DNA from: JBAXGW01 sp037139195
GTDB lineage: Bacteria > Bacteroidota > Bacteroidia > Bacteroidales > JAHJDW01
Direction: 5' to 3'
DNA length: 40,640 bases
Assembly (NCBI GenBank): GCA_037139195.1
Contig: JBAXGW010000039.1
Location: forward strand, 1-40,640
The stretch's first letter is position 1, and each line of letters begins with the position of its first letter. The notes under the pieces were generated by a model. That model had not been told where the DNA came from. It worked only from the letters and a program-made list of their open reading frames with translations, and ran no database searches. The position numbers and the translations under genes were made by a program. Of this stretch, positions 14,846-22,359 are shown piece by piece.

Positions 14846-17602
14846 TTAAAATTTCTTTTCTATATCACTCAATAACTGTTCCAAAGTTACAATGTCTTTT
14901 ATTTTTACTTCTCTAGCTTTAGAGCCTTCAAATGGACCAACAATTCCAGCAGCTTCCAACTGGTCGATGATTCTTCCAGCACGATTGTATCCTAACTTCA
15001 TTTTTCTTTGAATTAGAGAAGTTGAGCCTTGTTGATGCTGTACAATCACTCGGGCTGCTTCCGAAAATAACGTATCTCTATCTCCTGCATCAATATCACC
15101 ATTGCCTTCCGATTGTTCATCTTGAACCTCGGGTAGTAAAAATGCATCAGGATAACCACGTTGTGCTCCAATAAAATCAGCAATTCTTTCAACTTCAGGC
15201 GTATCAACAAAAGCACATTGTATACGTGTTAAATCATTTCCTGTTGAAAAAAGCAAGTCACCACGTCCTATTAACTGATCGGCACCGCCACTGTCAAGAA
15301 TTGTTCTTGAATCTATTTTTGAGGTTACTCTGAAAGCTATGCGTGCAGGGAAATTTGCTTTTATTAATCCAGTTATTACATTTACCGAAGGGCGTTGCGT
15401 TGCAATAATTAAGTGGATTCCAATAGCACGAGCTAATTGTGCAAGGCGAGCAATTGGCCCTTCAACGTCTCTGCCTGCTGTTTGAATTAAATCAGCAAAT
15501 TCATCAACAACTACTACAATATATGGTAAGAATCGGTGACCATTTTCTGGATTCAATCTTCTAGATTTGAATTTTTCGTTGTATTCTTTAAGGTTTCGAA
15601 CCATTGCATCTTTCAAGAGATTGTAACGGTTGTCCATTTCAATACATAAAGAATTAAGCGTGCTTACCACTTTTTTGGTGTCAGTTATAATTGCTTCGTC
15701 TGAGCCAGGTAATTTAGCTAAATAATGACGTTCGATTTTGTTGTAAAGCGTTAATTCTACCTTTTTCGGATCGACTAAAATAAATTTAAGCTCTGATGGG
15801 TGCTTTTTATAAAGCAATGAGGTTAGAATAGCGTTTAATCCCACAGACTTACCCTGACCAGTTGCTCCAGCCATCAATAAGTGAGGCATTTTAGCTAAAT
15901 CGAAAGTGAATGTTTCGTTAGTAATAGTTTTTCCAAGAACAATAGGTAAATCCATTTTTGAAAGTTGGAATTTCTCGGAACTAACGACCGAACGCATTGA
16001 AACCACTTCTGCAATTTGGTTTGGAACCTCGATACCAATGGTTCCTTTTCCAGGAATTGGGGCAATAATACGAATTCCTAATGCAGCAAGACTTAGGGCA
16101 ATATCGTCTTCCAAATTTTTAATTTTAGAAATTCTAACGCCTGCTTCTGGAACAATTTCATATAAGGTAACAGTTGGTCCAATGGTAGCTTTGATTTGAG
16201 CAATTCCAATTCCGTAGTTTGCTAGTGTAGAAACAATTCTATTTTTATTAGCTTCCAATTCTTCTTTTTGAACGCCTTGGGTATTTGGAGCATATTGCTC
16301 AAGTAATTCGATGCTAGGAAATTGGAAATTGGGTAAGTCGAGAGTTGGGTCGTATTCTCCAAATTCTTCAACTTTATGTTTTGCTAATTCATCAATATCC
16401 GAATCATTCATAACAGCATCCGTAGGTTTTTCTTCTACAACTTCAACGCTAAAAGGAATTTCTTCTTCTGTCTTTTCTACCTCAAGTTCAAGGTCGTTGC
16501 TAGAAATTGGTTTTTCATATACAATAGGAGTAATTTCCATAGGAATTTCGTCAACTGCTACCGAAATTTTCTCTGCTATTATTGGTTCTTCAATAATTGG
16601 GTCAACAACTTTTTGAAGAACGATAGTATCTTCAATTAATTCATCCTCGTCTTCGTCAATTTCATCAGTATCATCAACGTCTTCTTCGTCCTCATCAATT
16701 TCATCTTTGGTAATAAGAACAGGTTCCAATGCAGCTAATTCTTCTTCTGTTAAATCTTCTTCGTTGATTTCTGTTGTTACTGGATTGATAACGGTATTAT
16801 TTCTAACAGCGTTGTATCTTGAAGCAGAAGATGTATCTATTGCCGATTCTGATTTTTCTTTTTTCTGAGGAATCAAACCACCTAGCCAAGCAAATTTTGT
16901 ATCGAATACAAGAACTGAAAAGCCTATCATCGAGAAGAATAGGAGCAATGCAGTTCCGGCTTGACCAATTAATGAAATTGACCACATTTTAGCTTGGTAA
17001 CCAAAATTTCCGCCAAATATTAACTGATTATCTTTATATAAAATTAATGAAGCAGCTATTGAAGTCCAAATCATTACAAAAACAGAATATCGTATAGTTT
17101 TTCCAAGTGGAAGTATTGAAAAACCAGATGAAAGTTTAAAACCTAGAATAAAAAAGATAAAAACAAAAAGATATGAAGCAATTCCAAACCATTTGTAAAT
17201 AAAAAGATATGCTAAGAAACTGCCAAATTTACCTAAAATATTTTCGGCAAATATAGTACGGTTTGCAAATGTATCTAGCCAACCACCTTCAACTGGAAAA
17301 GCAACGTCTAGTTTCCATGTGAAAATAAACGAAGTGAAGGCTAAAACCAAATATATTGAAGCTAGGAAAAGAAATAATCCTAATATGCGAACAAACTTAT
17401 CACTTAAGCGAAAATTAAATTTTCTGCCTTCTGATTTTACCGTTTTCTTTTCCGATTTTTCTGCTTTTGGTTGATTTTTTATGGTATTGGCTTTTTCAGT
17501 GTCTTCAACTTTTTCTTTCGGTTTTTTGCCAATTTTTTCCTCTACCAAAGGCTTGGGCTCGTTTTTTATAACGTTTTTTATTGTATTTTTTTTATCACTC
17601 AT
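14846..17602 (-). CDS. ftsK: DNA translocase FtsK/SpoIIIE
   Basis: A 918-residue FtsK that pumps chromosomal DNA at the closing division septum. Order: a Lys/Glu-rich cytoplasmic tail (1-65), about four or five transmembrane helices (about 68-235), a strongly acidic linker with many Glu/Asp/Val (about 270-430), the alpha-beta motor domain, and a C-terminal winged-helix gamma domain (about 850-918) with LIQRKMKLGYNRAGRIIDQLE, which reads KOPS-like orienting sequences. Walker A is GATGQGKSVG (near residue 578) and Walker B VVVVDEFADLI. RIAFRVTSKIDSRTILDSGG is the typical motor segment. It lies between parE (36 bases) and lolA (25 bases), linking decatenation and DNA segregation genes in one transcript. 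The acidic linker is longer than in many relatives. Confidence 0.96.
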   Translation of the reverse strand: MSDKKNTIKNVIKNEPKPLVEEKIGKKPKEKVEDTEKANTIKNQPKAEKSEKKTVKSEGRKFNFRLSDKFVRILGLFLFLASIYLVLAFTSFIFTWKLDVAFPVEGGWLDTFANRTIFAENILGKFGSFLAYLFIYKWFGIASYLFVFIFFILGFKLSSGFSILPLGKTIRYSVFVMIWTSIAASLILYKDNQLIFGGNFGYQAKMWSISLIGQAGTALLLFFSMIGFSVLVFDTKFAWLGGLIPQKKEKSESAIDTSSASRYNAVRNNTVINPVTTEINEEDLTEEELAALEPVLITKDEIDEDEEDVDDTDEIDEDEDELIEDTIVLQKVVDPIIEEPIIAEKISVAVDEIPMEITPIVYEKPISSNDLELEVEKTEEEIPFSVEVVEEKPTDAVMNDSDIDELAKHKVEEFGEYDPTLDLPNFQFPSIELLEQYAPNTQGVQKEELEANKNRIVSTLANYGIGIAQIKATIGPTVTLYEIVPEAGVRISKIKNLEDDIALSLAALGIRIIAPIPGKGTIGIEVPNQIAEVVSMRSVVSSEKFQLSKMDLPIVLGKTITNETFTFDLAKMPHLLMAGATGQGKSVGLNAILTSLLYKKHPSELKFILVDPKKVELTLYNKIERHYLAKLPGSDEAIITDTKKVVSTLNSLCIEMDNRYNLLKDAMVRNLKEYNEKFKSRRLNPENGHRFLPYIVVVVDEFADLIQTAGRDVEGPIARLAQLARAIGIHLIIATQRPSVNVITGLIKANFPARIAFRVTSKIDSRTILDSGGADQLIGRGDLLFSTGNDLTRIQCAFVDTPEVERIADFIGAQRGYPDAFLLPEVQDEQSEGNGDIDAGDRDTLFSEAARVIVQHQQGSTSLIQRKMKLGYNRAGRIIDQLEAAGIVGPFEGSKAREVKIKDIVTLEQLLSDIEKKF

Positions 17603-17638
17603 TAAAAGTAGAAATCAATTTTTTGCAAAGATAAATAA

Positions 17639-19474
17639 TTAAACCACTTCTTCTTCAATCCTTAAATTATCAATAATAAAATTTTGCCGTTCAGGTGTAT
17701 TTTTGCCCATATAATAGTTTAGCAAGTCTCTGATATTTTCGTGTTTCTTCATTATTATTGGCTCTAATCTAATTAAGGGACCTATAAAATGCTTGAATTC
17801 GTCGGGTGAAATTTCTCCAAGTCCTTTAAATCGTGTGATTTCAGGGTTTGGACCCAGTCGTTGGATTGATTCCTGACGTTCTTGTTCGTTATAGCAATAT
17901 TTAGTTTCCTTTTTATTACGAACTCTAAAAAGTGGGGTTTGCAAAATATATAGATGTCCGTTCTTTACAATATCTGGAAAGAACTGCAAAAAGAAGGTTA
18001 TCAGCAATAAACGAATGTGCATCCCGTCTACATCGGCATCGGTAGCGATTATGATATTATTGTAACGAAGATTTTCTAAGCCGTCTTCAATATTTAATGC
18101 ATGCTGCAAAAGGTTGAATTCTTCGTTTTCGTAAACTATCTTTTTTGATAATCCAAAGCAATTCAGTGGTTTCCCTTTTAAACTGAATACAGCTTGTGTA
18201 TTAACATCACGAGATTTTGTGATAGAACCACTTGCAGAATCTCCTTCAGTAATAAATAAGCAACAGTCTAAACGTCTTTCGTGGTTTGAGTTATAATGAA
18301 TTCGGCAATCGCGAAGTTTTTTATTAAAAACACTTACTTTCTTGGCACTTTCGCGAGCAATCTTTTGAATGCCGGCCATTTCTTTGCGCTCTTTTTCCGA
18401 TTGCATAATTTTTTTCAGAAGAAGTTCGGCAGAATCGGTATTTATGTGCAAGTAATTGTCGAGTAGTCTTTTTACTAAATCAGAAATATAAGTTCTAATC
18501 GTTTGTCCATCAGGTTCTATATGTGTTGAGCCCAATTTGGTTTTGGTTTGTGATTCAAAAACGGGTTCCTGGATTTTTATGCTAAGTGCTGCAATCAAAG
18601 AAGTTTTAATATCGGCAACATCAAAATCTTTTTTATAAAACTCGCGTATTGTTTTTACAATTGCTTCGCGGAAAGCTTGTTGGTGCGTTCCACCTTGTGT
18701 TGTATGTTGCCCATTAACAAATGAATAATATTCTTCTGAATATTGTGAGTTGCTGTGTGTAAAGGCAAATTCTAAATCATCATCTTTCAAATGAATGATA
18801 GGATAGACTACTGGAGTATTGATGTTCCTTTCAAGTAAGTCTTTTAAGCCATTTTCAGAGAAAAAACGTTGTCCGTTGAAATATATAGAAAGTCCTTTGT
18901 TGAGGTATACGTAGTTCCACAAAAGGTTTTCAACGTATTCGGTAATATAATGATAATTGATAAAAATGCTGTCATCAGGAATGAATGAAACAATGGTTCC
19001 ATTTTGGTCAGTTGAATCAACTTCAGGATGCTCAACTAAAATATTCCCTTTTTCAAATTCAACTATTTTAGTTCGACCTTCACGAATAGATTGGATTTTA
19101 AAATATGAAGAAAGAGCGTTAACAGCCTTTGTTCCAACACCATTCAATCCAACGGTTTTTTTGAAAACTTTTGAATCGTATTTTGCTCCTGTGTTAATTT
19201 TAGAAACGCAATCGATAACTTTGCCCAGTGGAATTCCACGTCCAAAGTCGCGAACGGTAACTTGTTTATCTTTTATATTAATATTGATTTTTTTACCATT
19301 TCCCATGATAAATTCATCAACAGCATTGTCAAGAACTTCTTTTATTAAAACATAAATTCCATCGTCGTTGGAAGCGCCATCGCCTAGCTTTCCAATATAC
19401 ATTCCCGGACGCAGACGTATATGCTCTTTCCAATCGAGAGACCGAATGCTATCTTCCGTGTATTGTTCGCTCAT
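17639..19474 (-). CDS. parE: Topoisomerase IV subunit B
   Basis: A 611-residue type IIA topoisomerase B subunit. The GHKL ATPase domain shows EVLDNAVDEF (about 47-56), DFGRGIPLGKV and GLNGVGTKAVNALS; the TOPRIM domain has ITEGDSASGS (near 408), SLKGKPLNCFG and the metal-binding DADVDGMHIR (near 480). The C-terminus GLGEISPDEFKHFI is also standard. At 611 residues with no insertion it fits ParE rather than GyrB (usually about 650 in this phylum, with GKPLN versus GKILNVE in GyrB). It acts in chromosome decatenation with ParC, whose gene is not in the window. It is the first gene of parE-ftsK-lolA; a promoter box lies at 19491-19498. Residues 1-20 (SIRSLDWKEHIRLRPGMYIG) support the chosen start. 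Confidence 0.93.
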   Translation of the reverse strand: MSEQYTEDSIRSLDWKEHIRLRPGMYIGKLGDGASNDDGIYVLIKEVLDNAVDEFIMGNGKKININIKDKQVTVRDFGRGIPLGKVIDCVSKINTGAKYDSKVFKKTVGLNGVGTKAVNALSSYFKIQSIREGRTKIVEFEKGNILVEHPEVDSTDQNGTIVSFIPDDSIFINYHYITEYVENLLWNYVYLNKGLSIYFNGQRFFSENGLKDLLERNINTPVVYPIIHLKDDDLEFAFTHSNSQYSEEYYSFVNGQHTTQGGTHQQAFREAIVKTIREFYKKDFDVADIKTSLIAALSIKIQEPVFESQTKTKLGSTHIEPDGQTIRTYISDLVKRLLDNYLHINTDSAELLLKKIMQSEKERKEMAGIQKIARESAKKVSVFNKKLRDCRIHYNSNHERRLDCCLFITEGDSASGSITKSRDVNTQAVFSLKGKPLNCFGLSKKIVYENEEFNLLQHALNIEDGLENLRYNNIIIATDADVDGMHIRLLLITFFLQFFPDIVKNGHLYILQTPLFRVRNKKETKYCYNEQERQESIQRLGPNPEITRFKGLGEISPDEFKHFIGPLIRLEPIIMKKHENIRDLLNYYMGKNTPERQNFIIDNLRIEEEVV

Positions 19475-19490
19475 TATAATACCTTTTTTG

Positions 19491-19498
19491 CAAATTTA
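19491..19498 (-). promoter_or_regulatory. Possible -7 box of parE-ftsK-lolA
   Basis: On the minus strand TAAATTTG matches TAnnTTTG 16 bases upstream of the parE ATG. A TTTG (plus-strand CAAA 19514-19517) sits 15 bases further up, shorter than the usual spacing. Confidence 0.45.
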
Positions 19499-19844
19499 CA
19501 AAAATTGTCAATTCAAAATTAAGAATAGAATTAAGAATTAATCACAGGTTATGAACTGCTTTTTGTAGTGAGTGGTGATTAGTGATTTGATTTTCGAATC
19601 TGGAAGTAAGAAGACAGAATCAAGAATCAAGAATTCTGAAGTTTTACTGAAGATAAAGTCCTGTTTCCTCTTGTGAACTTTGTGTTTTTCTTAGCGTTCC
19701 TTGTGGTTTGAAGAGTTTGAAAGTTCATAAAGTTTGAAAGTTGAAAGTATTTGATACAAGGGGTAAATTGGATAAATTTGTTTTGGTTAACTTTGTGTTT
19801 TCTTCATTTGCTTTGAGGTTTATGTTTTAGCGTTTAATTTCAAA

Positions 19845-19920
19845 CACCCTTTCCTTTTTAAAGGCAAACTATAAAAAGACCCTTGTGTTTTTAAAGGCAG
19901 AGTTTAAAAAGGAAAGGGTG
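19845..19920. repeat. 76-base palindromic element, MITE-like
   Basis: An 18-bp perfect inverted repeat (19845-19862 and 19903-19920; CACCCTTTCCTTTTTAAA and its complement) flanks a 40-base centre. The centre repeats the inner part of the left arm: TTTTTAAAGGCA occurs at 19855-19866 and again at 19888-19899. It is 125 bases from the parE start and 155 bases from the next gene, and no T-run or gene end is near, so it is unlikely to be an ordinary terminator. Confidence 0.7.
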
Positions 19921-20010
19921 ATAATAGAAAATTGCTGATAATGAGTTTGTTGAAAATAGGAGGAGAAGTAGTTATTTGTTGCAATGAAATTTATGTGTTT
20001 TCGTGGAGAT

Positions 20011-20041
20011 TTTGTTTTGATGATTTATAGTTTTATGTTTG
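20011..20041 (+). promoter_or_regulatory. Bacteroidota-type promoter of the TPR-like gene
   Basis: TTTG (20011-20014), exactly 19 bases, then TATGTTTG (20034-20041): both elements and the spacing match the phylum consensus. The start codon is 33 bases downstream. Confidence 0.65.
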
Positions 20042-20074
20042 TAGCAGTAAAAATATTAAGAATATAACTAGCTT

Positions 20075-21073
20075 ATGAAATTAAAAGTAATTTTAGCATT
20101 TCTATTTGTTCTTCTGTTTTTTGTGAATGGATTTTCTCAAAATAGAAAGACAACATTGGCTGATGAATATTTTAAAAATAAAGAATATAAAAATGCATTG
20201 AATGTTTATTCTAAAGCATTGAAAAATAGTTTTTTTAAAAATAGTGAGAGCTATAAAATTTTATATTTGAAATTTAAGATAGCTGAATCAAAAATGTATC
20301 TGAATGATTCTTTAAATATTCAACTTTTTAATGATTTTATCAATCAATACCAAAACATCTCTTTAGATAAAAGAAGCACTAGTTTGCAAAAAGCTCTTTT
20401 ATTAATCGCAGAGTCAAAAAACTGCTTGAAAAATTATAAAGAATCTGAATGGTATTACAACAGAGCAATTAAAGAATTGGATAGCATCCCGGATTATTTT
20501 AAATTTAAATACGCAGAATGCTCTTATTCTCAAAATAGATTTGGGCAAGCTAAGAAATTGTTTGATGAAATAATGGTAAAAGGAGATTTTGAGCCTGAAT
20601 TATCAAACTATTTATTTTTGTGCAACTCCAAGCTTGATGAAAGTATCTCTGGTAGTATTAAAGAAAAAGATACTTTAGTAATAATAATGAATTATCTAAA
20701 TTGTTTTGGAGGAAAAGATTATAAGTTGGAAATAATAAAAACACCTGCAAATTATCGTGTAAATTCATATAAATTAAAGATAGACTATACAGACCATGTT
20801 TTGTGGAAAGATTCTGATTCACTTGAGGAATTAGGTTTGATTAATAAAAAAACATGGGAATTCTATAATACTCAGCAAATTAATGATTCAGCTTTTCAAA
20901 TATTCTTTGATTTTGAAAATGAATTAAAAAATTACATTCAATTTGAAGTAGGAAGATGTACTCTTAAAGCAGAGTTTTCAATAAAGATGAATTTGAAAAG
21001 TTATAATGTTGATATAAATGATTGTGCTTATTTGGGTTGGAATATTATTAAATTTCTTAAAATAGAAATTTAG
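20075..21073 (+). CDS. Exported TPR-like protein of unknown function
   Basis: The 332-residue protein has a signal peptide (MKLKVILAFLFVLLFFVNGFSQ, residues 1-22). Residues about 27-190 are helical and contain TPR-type helix pairs: ADEYFKNKEYKNALNVYSKA (28-47), YKESEWYYNRAIKELDSIP and FGQAKKLFDEIMVKGDFEP. The last 150 residues are predicted beta-rich (LEIIKTPANYRVNSYKLKIDY...) and I do not recognise them; FFDFENELKNYIQFEVGRC suggests a small second domain. It is likely periplasmic. A well-formed promoter precedes it and it converges with the next minus-strand gene with only 32 bases between the stops. Its N-terminal layout (short signal then TPR-like unit) resembles the gene at 39561, without evident sequence similarity beyond this. 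Confidence 0.6.
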   Translation: MKLKVILAFLFVLLFFVNGFSQNRKTTLADEYFKNKEYKNALNVYSKALKNSFFKNSESYKILYLKFKIAESKMYLNDSLNIQLFNDFINQYQNISLDKRSTSLQKALLLIAESKNCLKNYKESEWYYNRAIKELDSIPDYFKFKYAECSYSQNRFGQAKKLFDEIMVKGDFEPELSNYLFLCNSKLDESISGSIKEKDTLVIIMNYLNCFGGKDYKLEIIKTPANYRVNSYKLKIDYTDHVLWKDSDSLEELGLINKKTWEFYNTQQINDSAFQIFFDFENELKNYIQFEVGRCTLKAEFSIKMNLKSYNVDINDCAYLGWNIIKFLKIEI

Positions 21074-21105
21074 GTTTTAAAAATAGATTATTTCGAAGAC
21101 ACTTT

Positions 21106-22230
21106 CTACTTTCCCACTTTCAACTCCACCCAAACAGGCAAATGGTCGCTGAATCCACCTGTATAAGTCATTCCTGTATAGGTTCTAAAAGGTTTTTTGC
21201 CTAGAAATTTATCGTCTTCCATTAATAGAAAATCTGATTGATAAATGTGAACGTCTTTTTGTGTGGTGTAAACTCCATTTTTGCTTTCTAACATTGCTCC
21301 AGAAACTATAATCTGGTCGATAATGCCGCCGTGGTCTTGGAATTTATGAGTCCATAGCCGTTGATTGTATTGTAAATCGTAGGATAGATTATATAGTTGA
21401 TTGGGTTTTATCGAATTTGTTGGGACTTGAGCGCCTAGTGCTTCCGTAATACTTCGGTCTTCGGGTTCATCGTTGAAATCGCCAATTAATACTATTTTAG
21501 AATTAGGGCTGGCTTGCATAATTGAATCTGTAAATGCTTTAAGCAATTCGCCAACATACATTCTTAGTGGATCGGTTTCTTTTGCTCCGCCGTATTTTGA
21601 GGGCCAGTGGTTCACAAAAACATGGAGCGTGTCAGTATTATTTACTAAACCTTTCACATATAAAATATCTCTAGTTGGTCGGTTCGATAAATCTTCGGGA
21701 TAGCTTATTTTTATTGGTCGGTCTGAAATTGGAGAGAACTTATCTTTTCGATAGATTAAGCCCACATCAATTCCTCGCGAATCGGCAGATTGATAATGTT
21801 TTATTTCGTAGTTATATTGAACTAAAGGTGTTCTGTTTATTAAATCTTGCAGGCATTTTCTGTTTTCAATTTCACAAAAACCCACAATATCAGGCATATT
21901 TCCATTGCCAACAGCTGTTATTACTTTGTAGATATTATAAAGTTTATGTTGGTATCTTTTAAAAGTCCAATGATAATTGCCTTCTGGTGTATAATCATCA
22001 TCATTTGTTAGTGAATCATTATCGGGATGAAATAGATTTTCAGTGTTATAAAACATTATTTTGAAGTTCGAAGCAGAATCTTCGCTTTGAGCTGATAAAA
22101 ATGATGGTTTGCAAAATGTCAAGAGGTAAAAAGAGAATATTAAAAGTGTTTTAAATACCGCTCTTCGATTCACTTCGGCTCCGCTCAGTGACCGATGAAC
22201 AGTGTGATTTGATAATAATGATTTTATCAT
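21106..22230 (-). CDS. Exported endonuclease/exonuclease/phosphatase-family protein
   Basis: A 374-residue secreted protein of the DNase I-like (EEP) fold. Catalytic motifs are in place: FYNTENLFHP (about residues 59-68; metal-binding Glu), DIVGFCEIENR, NHWPSKYGG, LIGDFNDEPED and a final GFSDHLPVWVEL with the Asp-His dyad. These proteins cleave nucleic acid or phosphoester bonds; the substrate is unknown. Residues 23-48 (VFKTLLIFSFYLL... SAQ) form a signal peptide. Residues 1-22 lie ahead of it and residues 13-20 (RSLSGAEV) are encoded by a dispersed repeat (22173-22194), so the unusual N-terminal extension arises from repeat insertion; no other ATG, GTG or TTG fits better before the signal. 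The protein would be exported to the periplasm or outside. Confidence 0.82.
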   Translation of the reverse strand: MIKSLLSNHTVHRSLSGAEVNRRAVFKTLLIFSFYLLTFCKPSFLSAQSEDSASNFKIMFYNTENLFHPDNDSLTNDDDYTPEGNYHWTFKRYQHKLYNIYKVITAVGNGNMPDIVGFCEIENRKCLQDLINRTPLVQYNYEIKHYQSADSRGIDVGLIYRKDKFSPISDRPIKISYPEDLSNRPTRDILYVKGLVNNTDTLHVFVNHWPSKYGGAKETDPLRMYVGELLKAFTDSIMQASPNSKIVLIGDFNDEPEDRSITEALGAQVPTNSIKPNQLYNLSYDLQYNQRLWTHKFQDHGGIIDQIIVSGAMLESKNGVYTTQKDVHIYQSDFLLMEDDKFLGKKPFRTYTGMTYTGGFSDHLPVWVELKVGK

Positions 22231-22297
22231 AAATTTTATTTTCTACTTTCCACTTTAAAGCTTTCCAAACACTGGCTTCGGCTCCGCTCAGCTACCG
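22173..22297. repeat. Pair of dispersed repeat copies upstream of and within the EEP gene
   Basis: The 22-base word CTTCGGCTCCGCTCAG followed by NNACCG occurs at 22173-22194 (inside the EEP coding sequence) and at 22276-22297 (in the upstream gap); the two differ at 2 positions. A further repeat, at 22341-22360, matches 6145-6165 beyond the psrA-like gene. The gap 22231-22359 otherwise has only T/C-rich and ACTTTCC-like words and holds no gene. Confidence 0.7.
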
Positions 22298-22359
22298 TGG
22301 CTTTTCGAATTTTACTTTCGAGTACCACCTTGCACCATGCACCTTGAGCCGTTTACCTT

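Larger units (their letters stand above)
19475..20074. other. 600-base gene-free region with inverted repeat and degenerate repeat words
   Basis: No reading frame here is supported. From the parE side: a promoter box at 19491-19498; simple AAGAATCAAGAATT-like and GTGATTAGTGATT-like words (19500-19640); two degenerate copies of an AACTTTGTGTTTTCTT...TTTGAGGTTT-type word (19676-19709 and 19789-19821); a long inverted repeat (19845-19920); and the promoter of the next gene (20011-20041). The density of repeat debris suggests a site where small mobile or slippage-derived sequence has accumulated. Confidence 0.6.

Noticed and set aside
15906..16616. Plus-strand frames opposite ftsK (two of about 100 residues)
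   Set aside because: Shadows of the ftsK motor and linker; composition follows the complementary frame of conserved codons.
18957..19355. 132-residue plus-strand frame opposite parE
   Set aside because: Antisense to the conserved GHKL domain; no independent evidence.
19845..19920. Inverted repeat as an ordinary terminator
   Set aside because: It is not at a gene end: parE starts at 19474 on the other strand and the next gene begins at 20075; no T-run follows the arms.
19475..20074. Search for a tRNA or small ORF in the 600-base gap
   Set aside because: No cloverleaf-forming segment and no frame with a plausible start and composition was seen.
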